Below are positions 7,897-16,266 of a stretch of 64,000 bases of DNA, piece after piece. Where the stretch lies: assembly GCF_003008615.1 (NCBI RefSeq), contig NZ_CP027657.1:3596001-3660000 (forward strand), in the 5' to 3' direction. The translations under genes were made by a program, and so were the position numbers. The number at the start of each line of letters is the position of its first letter. The stretch's first letter is position 1. This DNA is from Pseudomonas mendocina (lineage in GTDB: Bacteria > Pseudomonadota > Gammaproteobacteria > Pseudomonadales > Pseudomonadaceae). Below the pieces are notes generated by a model. That model was not told the DNA's origin. It saw only the letters and a program-made list of their open reading frames with translations, and ran no database searches.

Positions 7897-7946
7897 TTTT
7901 GACCCCGTAAGCTAAGTAGCATAAGGGCGATATATGACGAACCGTC

Positions 7947-8945
7947 TCACCTCCCTGTTATCACAGTATGACCGCTTTGATTGAGTGGAGATAGACGAAG
8001 CGCAGACTCCAGATGATCTGGCGACAGGTGTGCATAGCGCATGGTCATCGTGATGGTGGAGTGCCCGAGGATGCGTTGCAGACCCAGGATGTCACCACCG
8101 CCCATCATGTAATGGCTGGCGAAGGTGTGCCGGAGAATGTGAGTCATCTGTCCAGGTGTGTGGAAACCGCAACGCTGGTAAGCAGACCGGAATGCCGACC
8201 GGCAGGGCATGAACAACCGGCCATTCCCAGGCATACCCACCTTTAATGCAATTTCTTCGACCTCTTTAGGGATCGGCACCGACCGGGACTGACGGTTTTT
8301 GGTTCGGTGAAAGTGTGCCTTACCCCCGAACAGAGCTCCCCGTGACAGGGATTCCGCTTCGTCCCATCGGGCGCCAGTGGCCAAGCAGATCAGTGCAACC
8401 GGATAGGTATGGTTGTTGGTCGAGCGTTTGCACTCTTCAAGCAGTTGTTCGACCTGCTGCAAGGTCAGAAACGTCAGCTCGGTCTGATCGGTCTTAATCT
8501 GGCGAACCTTGGCCAATGGGTTGTTGCCGGCCCAGGCACCCAGGCGGATGAGTTCGGAGAACACTGCCGACAGGTAGCGCTGTTCGTGGTTGACGGTGTG
8601 CGGGCTGACATCTTTCAGGCGGGACTGGCGATAGCGTGCCCAGGCGAGGGCATCGAAGTTGGAGGCCATCGGATTGCCGAGACGTTCGACAGTGGCCAGG
8701 GTGCGGGCAAGCCGATGCTTGGCATCCTTGAGTGAGCAGCCGTGCAATTCATGCCAGAGCGTCACCAGATCCGACAGGCGATCATCGAGCGGTCGGCCGG
8801 TAGTGTTCAGGCTGGCGAAGAACTCCGATTCATAGCGCTGGGCTGCTGCTTTGGTTTTGAAACCCTTCTTGCGAATACGACGGCCAGAGCGACCGTTTTC
8901 GTAGAAGTCAGCTGTCCAGGTGCTGCCGTCTTTCCTGGCCGTCAT
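7947..8945 (-). CDS. Inovirus tyrosine integrase (Pf-type)
   Basis: The 332-residue site-specific recombinase should integrate and excise the phage at tRNA-Met. An N-terminal AP2-like/SAM-like region (DGSTWTADFYENGRSGRRIR...) precedes the catalytic domain. Catalytic residues are visible as R in LATGARWDEAE, HxxR in HILRHTFASH, H in ILGHST and the tyrosine in MRYAHLS. Its start overlaps the stop of the replication gene by 4 bp (ATGA). The order rep-int beside the att site matches Pf4 of P. aeruginosa, where IntF is PA0728. Confidence 0.92.
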   Translation of the reverse strand: MTARKDGSTWTADFYENGRSGRRIRKKGFKTKAAAQRYESEFFASLNTTGRPLDDRLSDLVTLWHELHGCSLKDAKHRLARTLATVERLGNPMASNFDALAWARYRQSRLKDVSPHTVNHEQRYLSAVFSELIRLGAWAGNNPLAKVRQIKTDQTELTFLTLQQVEQLLEECKRSTNNHTYPVALICLATGARWDEAESLSRGALFGGKAHFHRTKNRQSRSVPIPKEVEEIALKVGMPGNGRLFMPCRSAFRSAYQRCGFHTPGQMTHILRHTFASHYMMGGGDILGLQRILGHSTITMTMRYAHLSPDHLESALRLSPLNQSGHTVITGR

Positions 8946-10225
8946 ACAGCACGCCCCCAGCGGATATGGCGTTCTTCCAGGATGCCTTTGATGTGCTTGT
9001 ACAGTCCGTCTTCATCCATGCCTTTGGCTGCATAGTGGTCGCGGATCACCGGCCAGCACTCCCAATCCTTGAGCCGATAGAAAGCCTTTCTAGCGCCCAC
9101 TCGCTCCCGTGCCAGCAGGCTGACGAAGTTTCCCAAGAACAGCTCCACGTTCTTGCCGGAGAAGCCCCGCGAGGTCTTGTATTGGCGCTTGTACTCGGTT
9201 TCATCCACCAGGGAATCGACCGGCAGATCGACGCGCACGTCGTCACGGATCAGCGTCCAGATAGGTTCGAAGTAACCAGGGCGAGCCAGCAATTTGAATT
9301 GGCGCAGGCCATAGCGCCACAGGCCGTCGAGGTGCGGAGCAAAGGCGGCGTAGCTGTTTGTTTCGATGGCCGCACCGGTGTGAAGATCGACAGAGCCCGA
9401 GGCGAATTGCTGGATAACCGAGTGGTGGTAGCGCAGCTCGACACGCCACACGTCTTGCTCGGGGTTGTAGTTGTCCGGGTCTGCTTCGTCGAAGCTGTCA
9501 CGGCGACGCCAGACGTTTTCCCAATAGTCGAGCTTATCGATGGCTCGGGCCTGTTCGGTCTTGTTGTAGATCCCGAGCTGGACGCCACCAGCGGAGCCGA
9601 ATAGATACGACTGGCCTTTGCCGTAGGTGGCAGACTCCAGTGTCCACTGGATTTCCTTGATGCCGGAAATATCACGGGCAGCACGTGCACGGCAGTGCAT
9701 ACGGGCTACCAGATCGGCGGGTGGTTGCCAGCCTTGCAGGTCTAGCGCGAGGTGAACAGCGCATTGGTTGCGTTCGACGTTGGTCAGAACGTGGCTGGCG
9801 TAATAGTCCAAGCGCTCTTGCAGGCGCTCAGGCGAGAAGGTGTCGATGGCGTGGGGCGAGACTTCGACTTTCAGGTGTGGCCCGATGTTCTCCAGCTTGG
9901 CGTTGAAGTTCTTCACCAGCAGGATGATGCCCAGGTCAGCATTTTGGAGTTTGTACTGGTAGCCGGAATCCTTGCTGACACGCCCGGAATGCCAGCGCTG
10001 GCCAGCAAAGTCCACGATGGTGCCGGGTTTCTCGAACAGGCACATGATTTCAGGACGGATCAGACCACGATACAACTGGCGGACGGTATCGACGCTACAG
10101 GCCAGGATTCGGACGTTGGACAGATCCACGAAACCACCCGCTCGAGGATCACAGAAGAGACGACTTTTCGGGTCTTCTTTCCCGGTCTCAATATCAATGC
10201 GGTAGTAGTCCTTTGGTGCGCTCAT
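8942..10225 (-). CDS. Phage replication initiation protein (gpII-like)
   Basis: This 427-residue protein corresponds by position and size to PA0727 of Pf4, the rolling-circle replication initiator that nicks the replicative form. Recognisable segments are CAVHLALDLQGW, LFGSAGGVQLGIYNKTEQAR and WRVELRYHHSVI, which follow the pattern of Rep_trans/phage X replication initiators (acidic block, YxKxxE, RxExR). The C-terminal third is variable and basic. It overlaps the integrase start by 4 bp. Which tyrosine nicks cannot be decided by eye. Confidence 0.85.
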   Translation of the reverse strand: MSAPKDYYRIDIETGKEDPKSRLFCDPRAGGFVDLSNVRILACSVDTVRQLYRGLIRPEIMCLFEKPGTIVDFAGQRWHSGRVSKDSGYQYKLQNADLGIILLVKNFNAKLENIGPHLKVEVSPHAIDTFSPERLQERLDYYASHVLTNVERNQCAVHLALDLQGWQPPADLVARMHCRARAARDISGIKEIQWTLESATYGKGQSYLFGSAGGVQLGIYNKTEQARAIDKLDYWENVWRRRDSFDEADPDNYNPEQDVWRVELRYHHSVIQQFASGSVDLHTGAAIETNSYAAFAPHLDGLWRYGLRQFKLLARPGYFEPIWTLIRDDVRVDLPVDSLVDETEYKRQYKTSRGFSGKNVELFLGNFVSLLARERVGARKAFYRLKDWECWPVIRDHYAAKGMDEDGLYKHIKGILEERHIRWGRAV

Positions 10226-10346
10226 TCTCTGTATCTCTCTGGTGCAATGTGGACGCTTAAATCTGTTTATCTGACGTGCTACAGGGACGTCAGCGGCGTG
10301 CGCGCCGCTCGCTCCCTCTGAACTGAACCGCTCGCTCGCGGCGCGC
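10226..10346. other. Inovirus intergenic region, candidate replication origin
   Basis: This gap between zot and rep contains nested inverted repeats: GACGT...ACGTC at 10273-10291, GCGGCGTGCGCGCCGC at 10294-10309, and GCGCGCCGC-type arms up to 10350. In filamentous phages the main intergenic region with the plus-strand origin and packaging hairpins lies just upstream of the replication gene. No nick-site consensus was recognised. Confidence 0.4.
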
Positions 10347-11648
10347 TCACCGCCACGGCCTTGAGGCGTATTCGCTGTCCGGCACGATGGTCAGCCGCGT
10401 CTGGGAATAGGTGGACTGCGAGCGGTTGGAGCCATCCGACCGAATCGAAGACGCAGCGGATATGCCGTTGGCTTCCGACCGGTTACTGCCGCTGTCTCGT
10501 TGCTGTGGTCGCCCACGGCACATGACATGGCCGGCGTAGCCCATGGGGTGGCTGATATGCGCCATGCAGGGGCCAAGAACGCGGACGAGGTAGCCGAGCT
10601 GGCGAAGGTCGGCCAGGGATTGGCCGAGCACCTGGCCGTCACTGTCGATCACGTCGAACAGGCCCAACTCTTTGGGCTTGCCTTCGGCCTGGGCGGTCAT
10701 CAGTGCCCGAACCGCAAAGGTGCGTGGGGCGAACGGGTGGTTCAGCTCACCAGCCAGAACATCAGGCGGCTGGTTAACCAGAAGATCACCAGCAGGATCA
10801 GTGCGCGCATCAGCAGGAAGCGCAGGACTCGCCACACCGGGTGAAGTAGCTGGAGCAGCAGCGTTCGCAGGGGCTTGAGCGCTGCTAGGAGCACCGAACT
10901 TAGGTGTGCCAAGAGATAGTAGAGCGACAAACAGACAGGCAATAAATGCCAGTAGAAAAAGTAGCTTAGGTGACTTGAGGAGGCTCTTTCCGGCTTTGGT
11001 GTCCTGGGTCTTTCCGGTGGCGGTGGATTGATAGAGCCGGAAGGTGTCTTGCTTGATTCGCTTGTATTCAATGATGGTGCCTTCGGCGGGTGGCCGGTTG
11101 AGCTGGGCGTCATGCTGGGCCTCCTTGTAGCGACCTTTGATGCCGATGACGGCGAGGTTGGAATGCTTGTAGGCCATCTCGCAGGTCATGCGGATGTCGT
11201 CACGGATGTAGCTGATGTTCGGGGTGGTCAGCACCACGTCCCAGTTCCAATGGCGGTGGCGAGTCCAACCGTCGAGCCAGTTCATTGGCCGGTCAGCGGC
11301 TTGGGCGGCTTCGGATCCGCCGGGGAAGTCGAAGCGCTCGAGGTCGCGTTCGCGCCAGGCCTTGGGGAAGACCAGCTGGGTTTCGTCGAAGATGATGAAC
11401 GCGCCGCGGGGTGCCCATTGGAACCACGTGCGCATGCGTTCCATATCGGCTTGCTGTTCAAGGTCGAGGTTGATGATGTCGACGCTTTCCGGCAGATCGG
11501 GCATGACCTGCAGCACGCGCTCCAGGGTGAAGCCGCGAACGTTGGTGATGATCAACCGACCCTCTTTGAGGGCCGGCACCGCGTCGTCTTGAATGGCGCC
11601 GCTGGTTTTGTAGGAGCCGTTGGGGCCATGGTGGATTTTGATCGACAT
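10347..11648 (-). CDS. Zot-domain assembly ATPase (gpI-like)
   Basis: This 433-residue inner-membrane motor for virion extrusion has a P-loop at residues 8-16 (GPNGSYKTS) and a Walker B-like [12 protein letters not shown]. The segment [19 protein letters not shown] is typical of Zot. A membrane helix near residues 230-250 ([17 protein letters not shown]) is followed by an Ala/Pro-rich stretch and a periplasmic C-terminal domain. It corresponds to PA0726 of Pf4. It sits 2 bp from the gpVI-like gene in the morphogenesis operon. Confidence 0.93.
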   Translation of the reverse strand: MSIKIHHGPNGSYKTSGAIQDDAVPALKEGRLIITNVRGFTLERVLQVMPDLPESVDIINLDLEQQADMERMRTWFQWAPRGAFIIFDETQLVFPKAWRERDLERFDFPGGSEAAQAADRPMNWLDGWTRHRHWNWDVVLTTPNISYIRDDIRMTCEMAYKHSNLAVIGIKGRYKEAQHDAQLNRPPAEGTIIEYKRIKQDTFRLYQSTATGKTQDTKAGKSLLKSPKLLFLLAFIACLFVALLSLGTPKFGAPSSAQAPANAAAPATSPGVASPALPADARTDPAGDLLVNQPPDVLAGELNHPFAPRTFAVRALMTAQAEGKPKELGLFDVIDSDGQVLGQSLADLRQLGYLVRVLGPCMAHISHPMGYAGHVMCRGRPQQRDSGSNRSEANGISAASSIRSDGSNRSQSTYSQTRLTIVPDSEYASRPWR

Positions 11649-11650
11649 GG

Positions 11651-12010
11651 TTAACGCCCTATGAACGGCACGAACTTGAGCGCGAAGCGGGTGGAGAGCG
11701 CCGAGAAGATGATGTTCAGCGCCTGGGGAATGCCGAAGAAGTTGAGCGCGTTGACGACTTCAGCAGGCAGAGCGCCCCAGCGCTGGCGGACGGCTTCGGC
11801 CAGGCCGATATCGTCCATGACCCCTTGGGCCGCCTCATAGGCGACCTCCAGGGCGAGTAGCTGAATCTGTACCCAGGAATAGATCGCAGCCTTGGTGAGC
11901 AGGACGAGGCCGTCTTTGACGAAGTCGTAGATGCCGGAGCTGAGGAAGTCCCAGACGAACTGGAAGAAAGCGAGGATCTGGTCGAGAAAGCCAGCGAGCC
12001 AATCAAGCAT
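11651..12010 (-). CDS. Inovirus minor coat protein, gpVI-like (DUF2523 type)
   Basis: The 119-residue, largely hydrophobic protein begins [20 protein letters not shown] and ends [20 protein letters not shown]. It lies between the adsorption protein gene and zot, where Pf phages encode the DUF2523 protein (PA0725 position). It probably caps the virion end together with the adsorption protein. Spacing to both neighbours is 2-5 bp. Confidence 0.85.
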   Translation of the reverse strand: MLDWLAGFLDQILAFFQFVWDFLSSGIYDFVKDGLVLLTKAAIYSWVQIQLLALEVAYEAAQGVMDDIGLAEAVRQRWGALPAEVVNALNFFGIPQALNIIFSALSTRFALKFVPFIGR

Positions 12011-12015
12011 GGTGG

Positions 12016-13614
12016 TTACCCTCTAAGGACGATGATGGCGGCCAGTGCGGCAGCCGCTAGGAGCAGGACGTAACGCAGGTAGGAAAGCTGGTCGGAGTAG
12101 TCAGCTGGGCAGATGCGCAGGGAGACGCCACCCGTGCTGATGGAGAAGGTTTCGCAGGGGAGCGAGCCGCTACTGGCACCGAGGTTGAGGTCGAACACGC
12201 CTTTGAACAGCGCGCCGTATTCCGCCAGTTTCTGGTCAAGCTCGGCGCGGGCACCGGCTATGCGCTCGTCCCATTCACTGAGGCCTTCGGCGAAGCTGCC
12301 CTGCTCACCTTGCTGGAGGTTGCGAGAGGGGCCGGGCGGGCCTTCTTCTTCCTCTTCTTCACCCTGGCTATCGCCGTTGCCATTACCTGAGCCGTCACCG
12401 TCCTTGATGCCGCCCGTGCCCTTGCAGTTCGGGCCGGTGCATTTGGAGCTTTCCGAGGTGACGTTGCCGTTGGAGTCCTTGGTGGTATTGCTGACGTTGG
12501 TGGTGACTTGTGTGGTGCAGGCACCCACCCCGGAGCAGACCACTTTGGTTTGCGTGTCGGTCTTGGTGGTCGTGCTGGAGCCGTCGGCGTTCTGCTTGGT
12601 TTCGACCTTGGTGTCGGTCATGGTGCCGGTGGAGCTGGGGTTCTTGCCGTAGCACTTGAACGGGCCGTTATTGAAACTGCCGCAGTTGGTGTAATCACCC
12701 GGCTTGCCGGTGTAGTCGGAGGATTTGCAGGCCAGGTGACCGCCCAGGCTGTCCTGCACGAAGACATAAACGCAGGGTTCCTTTTCGTTGATCAGCGGTT
12801 CATCGGTTGGCTTGCAGTCGGCACCAGGTTCACAGATATCCCCGGGTTCGCCGGGTGGTGCCGTCCACTGGGGAGCATCACCATCTGCAACGGCGCCAGT
12901 GAAGTCGAGCGCAACGCGGCATTTGACCGGAGCAGGCCCAAGGCTAATGCCGCCGATGCTTTTGGGCGCAGGGGCTTTGCAATGGCTGAAGTCGATGACA
13001 TTGGCGACGCAGCCTTGCTCGGTGACGGTTGGGGGCTGGATCGGATTGCCTTGGCTATCGACGGAAACATAGATGGTGGTGAAGCGGGTGGACTCAGCGA
13101 AGTGAGAGCACTGCGATGGTTTGTCCGCATCGTAGAACGCTACGCACTCGCCCTGGGCGTTGGTTATCTTGGGGATGGTCGCGCCGCCGATGATTTCTTC
13201 ACCGCACTTTTCGCCACCAGGCTCAAGCGGCGCCAGGCATTGGTTAGACCCGTCGGTGATGGTGGGATCGTAGGTAGTACCAGGAGGACAGGCGGTACCC
13301 AGTCGTACCGTAGCGATGGTGATGCGGCATGAGCCGGCAGTGCAGCCGTTGATTCTGTAGCGATAAGAAATTTGGTCGGGTGATGTAGACGTGACCGTTT
13401 CGAACGTTAGGCCACTAGGGTAGGAGCCCTGAGATACAAAGTACGCGAGTCGAGCATCGCGAACCTCAAGGCTGGTCGAGAACTTACCGAAGCCTGGGTT
13501 ACTGAGAAGCTCCCATTGATAGTCCTGGGCTTGGGCACGAGGCGATAGGAAAAGAGCCCCCACCCAAAACACCAGCAGGGCAACCATCAAGCTATTGCGT
13601 TCGCGCTCACACAT
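12016..13614 (-). CDS. Adsorption/minor coat protein, gpIII-like (TspB-related)
   Basis: The protein has about 530 residues: a signal peptide (SLMVALLVFWVGALFLSPRAQAQ), a Cys-rich extracellular region, Thr/Ser/Asn-rich and Gly/Asp/Glu-rich linkers near residues 340-430, and a C-terminal membrane anchor (YLRYVLLLAAAALAAIIVLRG). This is the layout of inoviral pIII and TspB-type proteins that bind the receptor pilus and release the virion. It matches the CoaA position (PA0724) in Pf4. The start is uncertain: ATG 13614 is used, with TTG 13620 and ATG 13587 possible. Receptor specificity cannot be told. Confidence 0.85.
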   Translation of the reverse strand: MCERERNSLMVALLVFWVGALFLSPRAQAQDYQWELLSNPGFGKFSTSLEVRDARLAYFVSQGSYPSGLTFETVTSTSPDQISYRYRINGCTAGSCRITIATVRLGTACPPGTTYDPTITDGSNQCLAPLEPGGEKCGEEIIGGATIPKITNAQGECVAFYDADKPSQCSHFAESTRFTTIYVSVDSQGNPIQPPTVTEQGCVANVIDFSHCKAPAPKSIGGISLGPAPVKCRVALDFTGAVADGDAPQWTAPPGEPGDICEPGADCKPTDEPLINEKEPCVYVFVQDSLGGHLACKSSDYTGKPGDYTNCGSFNNGPFKCYGKNPSSTGTMTDTKVETKQNADGSSTTTKTDTQTKVVCSGVGACTTQVTTNVSNTTKDSNGNVTSESSKCTGPNCKGTGGIKDGDGSGNGNGDSQGEEEEEEGPPGPSRNLQQGEQGSFAEGLSEWDERIAGARAELDQKLAEYGALFKGVFDLNLGASSGSLPCETFSISTGGVSLRICPADYSDQLSYLRYVLLLAAAALAAIIVLRG

Positions 13615-13631
13615 ATCCAACCCATTCGAAG

Positions 13632-13655
13632 AAAACCCCGCCGAAGCGGGGTTTG
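13632..13655 (-). terminator. Terminator between major coat and adsorption protein genes
   Basis: The stem AAACCCCGC / GCGGGGTTT has a 4-base loop (TTCG on the minus strand) and is followed by TCTT. A strong terminator behind the major coat gene is a common feature of filamentous phage genomes. It lets coat mRNA accumulate over downstream genes. Confidence 0.85.
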
Positions 13656-13673
13656 TTGCAACGGCTCTACTGG

Positions 13674-13751
13674 TCAGAAGAACTCGCCGATTCGAAAGCC
13701 GGTGATGAAGGCACCGGCAATGAACGCGCCGAGCATTACTGACCAGAGCAT
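13674..13751 (-). CDS. 25-residue hydrophobic virion peptide (gpVII/gpIX-like)
   Basis: The tiny gene runs from ATG 13751 to TGA. It encodes a 25-residue peptide starting MLWSVMLGAFIAGAFITG and ending GFRIGEFF, one membrane helix with a single basic residue. It starts 12 bp after the major coat stop and ends before the terminator, so it is probably translated with coat protein. Small single-helix proteins of 25-35 residues form the leading tip of filamentous virions. The role is inferred from size and place. Confidence 0.6.
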   Translation of the reverse strand: MLWSVMLGAFIAGAFITGFRIGEFF

Positions 13752-13763
13752 TGGCGCGGGCCG

Positions 13764-14024
13764 TTAGGCTTTGCGCAGCATGGAGAACACCACGCCGACG
13801 CAGGCCAGGACGGCCAGTGCCAGAGCGATGTAACCGGCGATGGTGCTGGCGTCGCCTTGGCCTTCCTGGATCTGCGCCTGAATAGCGGCGGTGTCGACCA
13901 CGGCAGCGAAGGCCGGGACGGTGGCGACGGAGACGGCAGCGCCGATGCAGGCGTTGCGAGCGAAGCGACGAGCACGACCGAAGGCGGTAGCGCCGTTTTG
14001 CAGCTGGGTTTTCAGTTGTTTCAT
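13764..14024 (-). CDS. coaB: Major coat protein, CoaB (Pf1 gpVIII) homologue
   Basis: The 86-residue precursor has a long basic signal sequence ending ATVPAFA and a mature part of 46 residues. The mature part is acidic at the front (VVDTAAIQAQIQEGQGDAS), hydrophobic in the middle (IAGYIALALAVLACVGVVF) and ends SMLRKA. Mature Pf1 coat protein also has 46 residues, shares the VIDT...GQGD pattern and ends SMLRKA. It coats the phage filament. It is followed by the 25-residue peptide and a terminator. Confidence 0.95.
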   Translation of the reverse strand: MKQLKTQLQNGATAFGRARRFARNACIGAAVSVATVPAFAAVVDTAAIQAQIQEGQGDASTIAGYIALALAVLACVGVVFSMLRKA

Positions 14025-14029
14025 GGTTG

Positions 14030-14278
14030 TTACCTCATGCGTCGTAGAACAGATGCGACCAATCCACCGGAAAGGCCGATTGCGAATGCCATCAGCGTTC
14101 CGCCAAAACCAATGGCGAAGGCTTCAGGCGAGAATCCCCCGGAGACCAGAATGTCCACATAGCCAGCGGCCTCGGGCGGGATCAGGTAGGCCTGTTGCCA
14201 TCCGTATTGCGAGCAGGACACCGACGCATCCGCGTTGGTGACCCACTCCATGCACACGTGAACGGCAACGACCGACAT
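14030..14278 (-). CDS. Inovirus small membrane protein (PA0722-like position)
   Basis: The 82-residue protein has a Cys-containing N-terminal part (VCMEWVTNADASVSCSQYGW) and a C-terminal glycine-rich membrane segment (AFAIGFGGTLMAFAIGLSGG) ending in arginines. It lies 5 bp upstream of coaB in the same direction. Proteins of this size in this place are conserved in Pf phages, but their role is not established. Confidence 0.7.
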   Translation of the reverse strand: MSVVAVHVCMEWVTNADASVSCSQYGWQQAYLIPPEAAGYVDILVSGGFSPEAFAIGFGGTLMAFAIGLSGGLVASVLRRMR

Positions 14279-14289
14279 ACAGGCCCCTG

Positions 14290-14469
14290 TTACTCAGCCA
14301 GGCTGGGGTCGCGGATGACCTCAGCCATGTCCAGGCAGTCGGGGCACAGGGTTTGGTGGGGCGCCTGGTTCAGATCGGGCAGCAGGTCGGGCTGTGGGGC
14401 AGGCTGGCTGTAGAGCTGGCCCATGGGCTGCCCGCAGCAGTCGCACAGCACGCGATCAACGATCAGCAC
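14290..14469 (-). CDS. 59-residue zinc-ribbon-like inovirus protein
   Basis: The GTG start at 14469 is preceded by a strong GGGAGGGC site. The 59-residue product has two cysteine clusters, LCDCCGQPMGQ at residues 8-18 and LCPDCLDMAE near the end, separated by a Pro/Gln-rich linker. The arrangement suggests one zinc site. It lies between the ssDNA-binding protein gene and the 82-residue gene, where Pf4 has a small gene (PA0721). Confidence 0.7.
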   Translation of the reverse strand: MLIVDRVLCDCCGQPMGQLYSQPAPQPDLLPDLNQAPHQTLCPDCLDMAEVIRDPSLAE

Positions 14470-14484
14470 GGCGGCGCCCTCCCG

Positions 14485-14865
14485 TTAGGCCTTGGCCGCG
14501 TCCGGCTGAGTGCCGGTCGGTTTGGCTTGTTGCTGGGCGGCGAGCTTGCGGGCCTCGCTGGTTGGGTCAGCAGCACCGCGAGCAGGCTTGGCCGACTCGA
14601 CGTGCAGGACGATGAACTTGCCCGCGTTCTTGGAGCCGCGATCAATCTCTACGGTGACGCGGACGGTCTCCAGTACATCGAGGCCTTTGCAGGACGCCCA
14701 GACCTCGTCCAGGGAGCCTTCTGCTACCTGCATGGAAAGCAGGGAGACGCCGAGGTCTTTCTCGCCGTCCGGTTCGTCGCCCAGGTACAGCTTCACCAGA
14801 TCCACGTTGTCGAACTTCACGCGCTCAGCGCTGATGAATGCCAGTTCCATAGTGGTGCGTGCCAT
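14485..14865 (-). CDS. Phage single-stranded DNA-binding protein (gpV-like)
   Basis: The 126-residue protein has a beta-rich N-terminal part (TMELAFISAERVKFDNVDLVKLYLG...VRVTVEI) and a flexible Ala/Gln/Pro/Lys-rich tail. It matches the size and position of the gene V protein of Pf phages (PA0720 in Pf4). That protein coats newly made single strands before extrusion and can repress translation. The start has GAGGAAACACAC upstream. Confidence 0.8.
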   Translation of the reverse strand: MARTTMELAFISAERVKFDNVDLVKLYLGDEPDGEKDLGVSLLSMQVAEGSLDEVWASCKGLDVLETVRVTVEIDRGSKNAGKFIVLHVESAKPARGAADPTSEARKLAAQQQAKPTGTQPDAAKA

Positions 14866-14890
14866 GTGTGTTTCCTCGCTTAATTGCGCG

Positions 14891-14989
14891 TTAGTGCGCG
14901 GGTTTGCCTTTCAGCAGGCCGAGCGAGTCCACACGGGCAAACTTCGCGTTTTTGCCCAGGTGGTTTTCTCGACTTGCCGAGGTTTTCAG
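14891..14989 (-). CDS. Possible very small ORF upstream of the ssDNA-binding protein gene
   Basis: An open frame of about 32 codons ends at TAA 14891 and reads [19 protein letters not shown] followed by a leucine-rich end. It has no ATG; CTG at 14989 or an internal GTG would have to start it. The residues look protein-like but the start is doubtful. Confidence 0.25.
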   Translation of the reverse strand: MKTSASRENHLGKNAKFARVDSLGLLKGKPAH

Positions 14990-15118
14990 TTAGCGCCGCT
15001 GGTGCAGCGGGTTAGTTGTTCAACACCAAGGGCTTTGCCCTTGTCATCCCACTCTTGCCGCCGAGGGCTCGGGAGCGCGGGGCGGTGGAGCTGCCCCACA
15101 CTCACGAGCGGAGGCTAT

Positions 15119-15436
15119 TTAAGGTGGTGGGTGTTCAAGGGTGCGCTCCGCCCGTGCCTCCGTTTGACCGAACGGTGGAGCGTGTTCGGACAAGCCGGGG
15201 GCGCGGCCCTTGATCTGTTCAGCATCGGTGGCGTTGGCCGGATCGCTGGGGGCTGCTTTGCATTGGTCGATGACGGCCTCGAATGAACGAAGAAACAGAT
15301 CGTCGTTCGCTTCCAGAATCTCTATGTGAGCGTGACTGATATAGAGGCCGCCAAGTGATGCGCCGATCAGAAAGGGCAGCGACCATGACCAGAGCAGGGC
15401 GACCAGATAGCGGCCGACGCGGAAAGAGACGGTCAT
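15119..15436 (-). CDS. Inovirus inner-membrane protein, function unknown
   Basis: The 105-residue protein has an N-terminal membrane helix (YLVALLWSWSLPFLIGASLGGLY), a short acidic amphipathic segment (IEILEANDDLFLRSFEAVIDQ) and a low-complexity tail. It lies in the early region between the regulator genes and gene V. I do not recognise a family. The 129 bp downstream (14990-15118) hold only small hairpins such as CAAGGG...CCCTTG. Confidence 0.55.
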   Translation of the reverse strand: MTVSFRVGRYLVALLWSWSLPFLIGASLGGLYISHAHIEILEANDDLFLRSFEAVIDQCKAAPSDPANATDAEQIKGRAPGLSEHAPPFGQTEARAERTLEHPPP

Positions 15437-15972
15437 GCGATCACCCCACCAGTTCGAACGGTTCGCGCAGGGGCACGAAAGGCGTGGGTTTGCCGGTGTC
15501 GCTCACAACGCTCCAATACTTCTCCGGTCGGGACGGTGGCGTGTGTTTCTCGCAGGTAAAGGCCGGCGTAACGTGGTTGCGACCATTTACCTTTGACCAT
15601 TGCGCGGGGCGGCACTCGGTGCATGGTGTGGAAGGGGAGGTAACGCGGCGTACCGGCACCCAGTTGCGGTTCAACCAGCACACAGAGCAGTCGCAGTTGT
15701 CGGCGTGCGGGTGCCGGTGAAAGGCGAACGTCTTGCCCCGTGGATTGCGCGCAAAGCAGCTCTGGCAGCCGCAATCCTTGTGGTGCGATAGCAGGTACTG
15801 GCTCGTGTTGGTCATTGGCCGACACCTCTGGCTTTGCCTGGGTGAAGCTGGCTTGAAGGCGGGTGACGATTTCGGCGTTCAGGGAGCGGTTGGCCTGTTC
15901 GGCGGCTTGCTTTACCTGGGCGCGCAGGGCTGGCGGCATGCGCAACTTGAATTGCGGGTGCTCCCTAGTCAT
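15433..15972 (-). CDS. Arc-type ribbon-helix-helix protein, reading frame runs through the next gene
   Basis: The first 50-60 residues are a clear Arc/MetJ-type domain: MTREHPQFKLRMPPALRAQV then KQAAEQANRSLNAEIVTRLQ. Beyond about residue 55 the frame continues for 120 codons, but this part is the out-of-frame shadow of the Cys-rich gene at 15441-15815. Either the original stop was lost by an indel, or the two genes truly overlap. It overlaps the excisionase-like gene by 8 bp at its start, so it is probably co-transcribed with it. Arc-type proteins are repressors in phages. Confidence 0.55.
   Translation of the reverse strand: MTREHPQFKLRMPPALRAQVKQAAEQANRSLNAEIVTRLQASFTQAKPEVSANDQHEPVPAIAPQGLRLPELLCAQSTGQDVRLSPAPARRQLRLLCVLVEPQLGAGTPRYLPFHTMHRVPPRAMVKGKWSQPRYAGLYLRETHATVPTGEVLERCERHRQTHAFRAPARTVRTGGVIA
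15441..15815 (-). CDS. Cys-rich inovirus protein (zinc-binding motifs), function unknown
   Basis: The 124-residue protein carries cysteine pairs in DCGCQSCFARNP, NCDCSVCWLNR and TPCTECRPAQW plus CEKH. This looks like two small treble-clef or ribbon zinc sites. It is read in a different frame from the Arc-type frame that covers the same DNA. The ordered cysteines argue that this frame is the real one. Position suggests an early phage function. No family name can be given. Confidence 0.6.
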   Translation of the reverse strand: MTNTSQYLLSHHKDCGCQSCFARNPRGKTFAFHRHPHADNCDCSVCWLNRNWVPVRRVTSPSTPCTECRPAQWSKVNGRNHVTPAFTCEKHTPPSRPEKYWSVVSDTGKPTPFVPLREPFELVG

Positions 15973-16237
15973 CGCTGTAATCCCCCGCGCAGAAGATGGT
16001 TTTGCCTCGGTCGAGGTCGCGGCGGATGCGGTGCAGGTTGATGACGCGGTGACGGCCGATTTTCACGGTCGGGACGGTGTGGCTTTCGATCCAGCCGCGC
16101 ACCACGTCTTCGGTGATTTGCTCCATGCCCAGGAGCTGAGCCAGCACGTATTTCGTGCAGAACGGTGCGTCGCGGAAATCCGTTACGCGTTGGGCGTCTC
16201 CCGAAATCGAAAGCCCCACTACACCAGACTGTTCCAT
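15965..16237 (-). CDS. Excisionase-like DNA-binding protein (XisF-like)
   Basis: The 90-residue protein has a winged-helix/MerR-like excisionase core: KYVLAQLLGMEQITEDVVRG, then WIESHTVPTVKIGRHRVINL with basic residues after it. In Pf4 an excisionase (XisF4) is encoded divergently from the repressor Pf4r and promotes excision and phage gene expression. The same arrangement is seen here, with the repressor 110 bp away. A decayed copy lies at 22190-22393. Confidence 0.75.
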   Translation of the reverse strand: MEQSGVVGLSISGDAQRVTDFRDAPFCTKYVLAQLLGMEQITEDVVRGWIESHTVPTVKIGRHRVINLHRIRRDLDRGKTIFCAGDYSDD

Positions 16238-16266
16238 GCGAATGTCCTATAATTGCCTGACAGACC

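Noticed and set aside
12100-12700. Toxin function of the Thr/Gly-rich phage protein
   Set aside because: The signal, linkers and C-terminal anchor in the coat operon fit a virion adsorption protein. Low complexity is linker sequence.
12508-13332. 274-codon plus-strand frame inside the adsorption protein gene
   Set aside because: It is the glycine-rich antisense shadow of the pIII-like gene in the phage morphogenesis operon.
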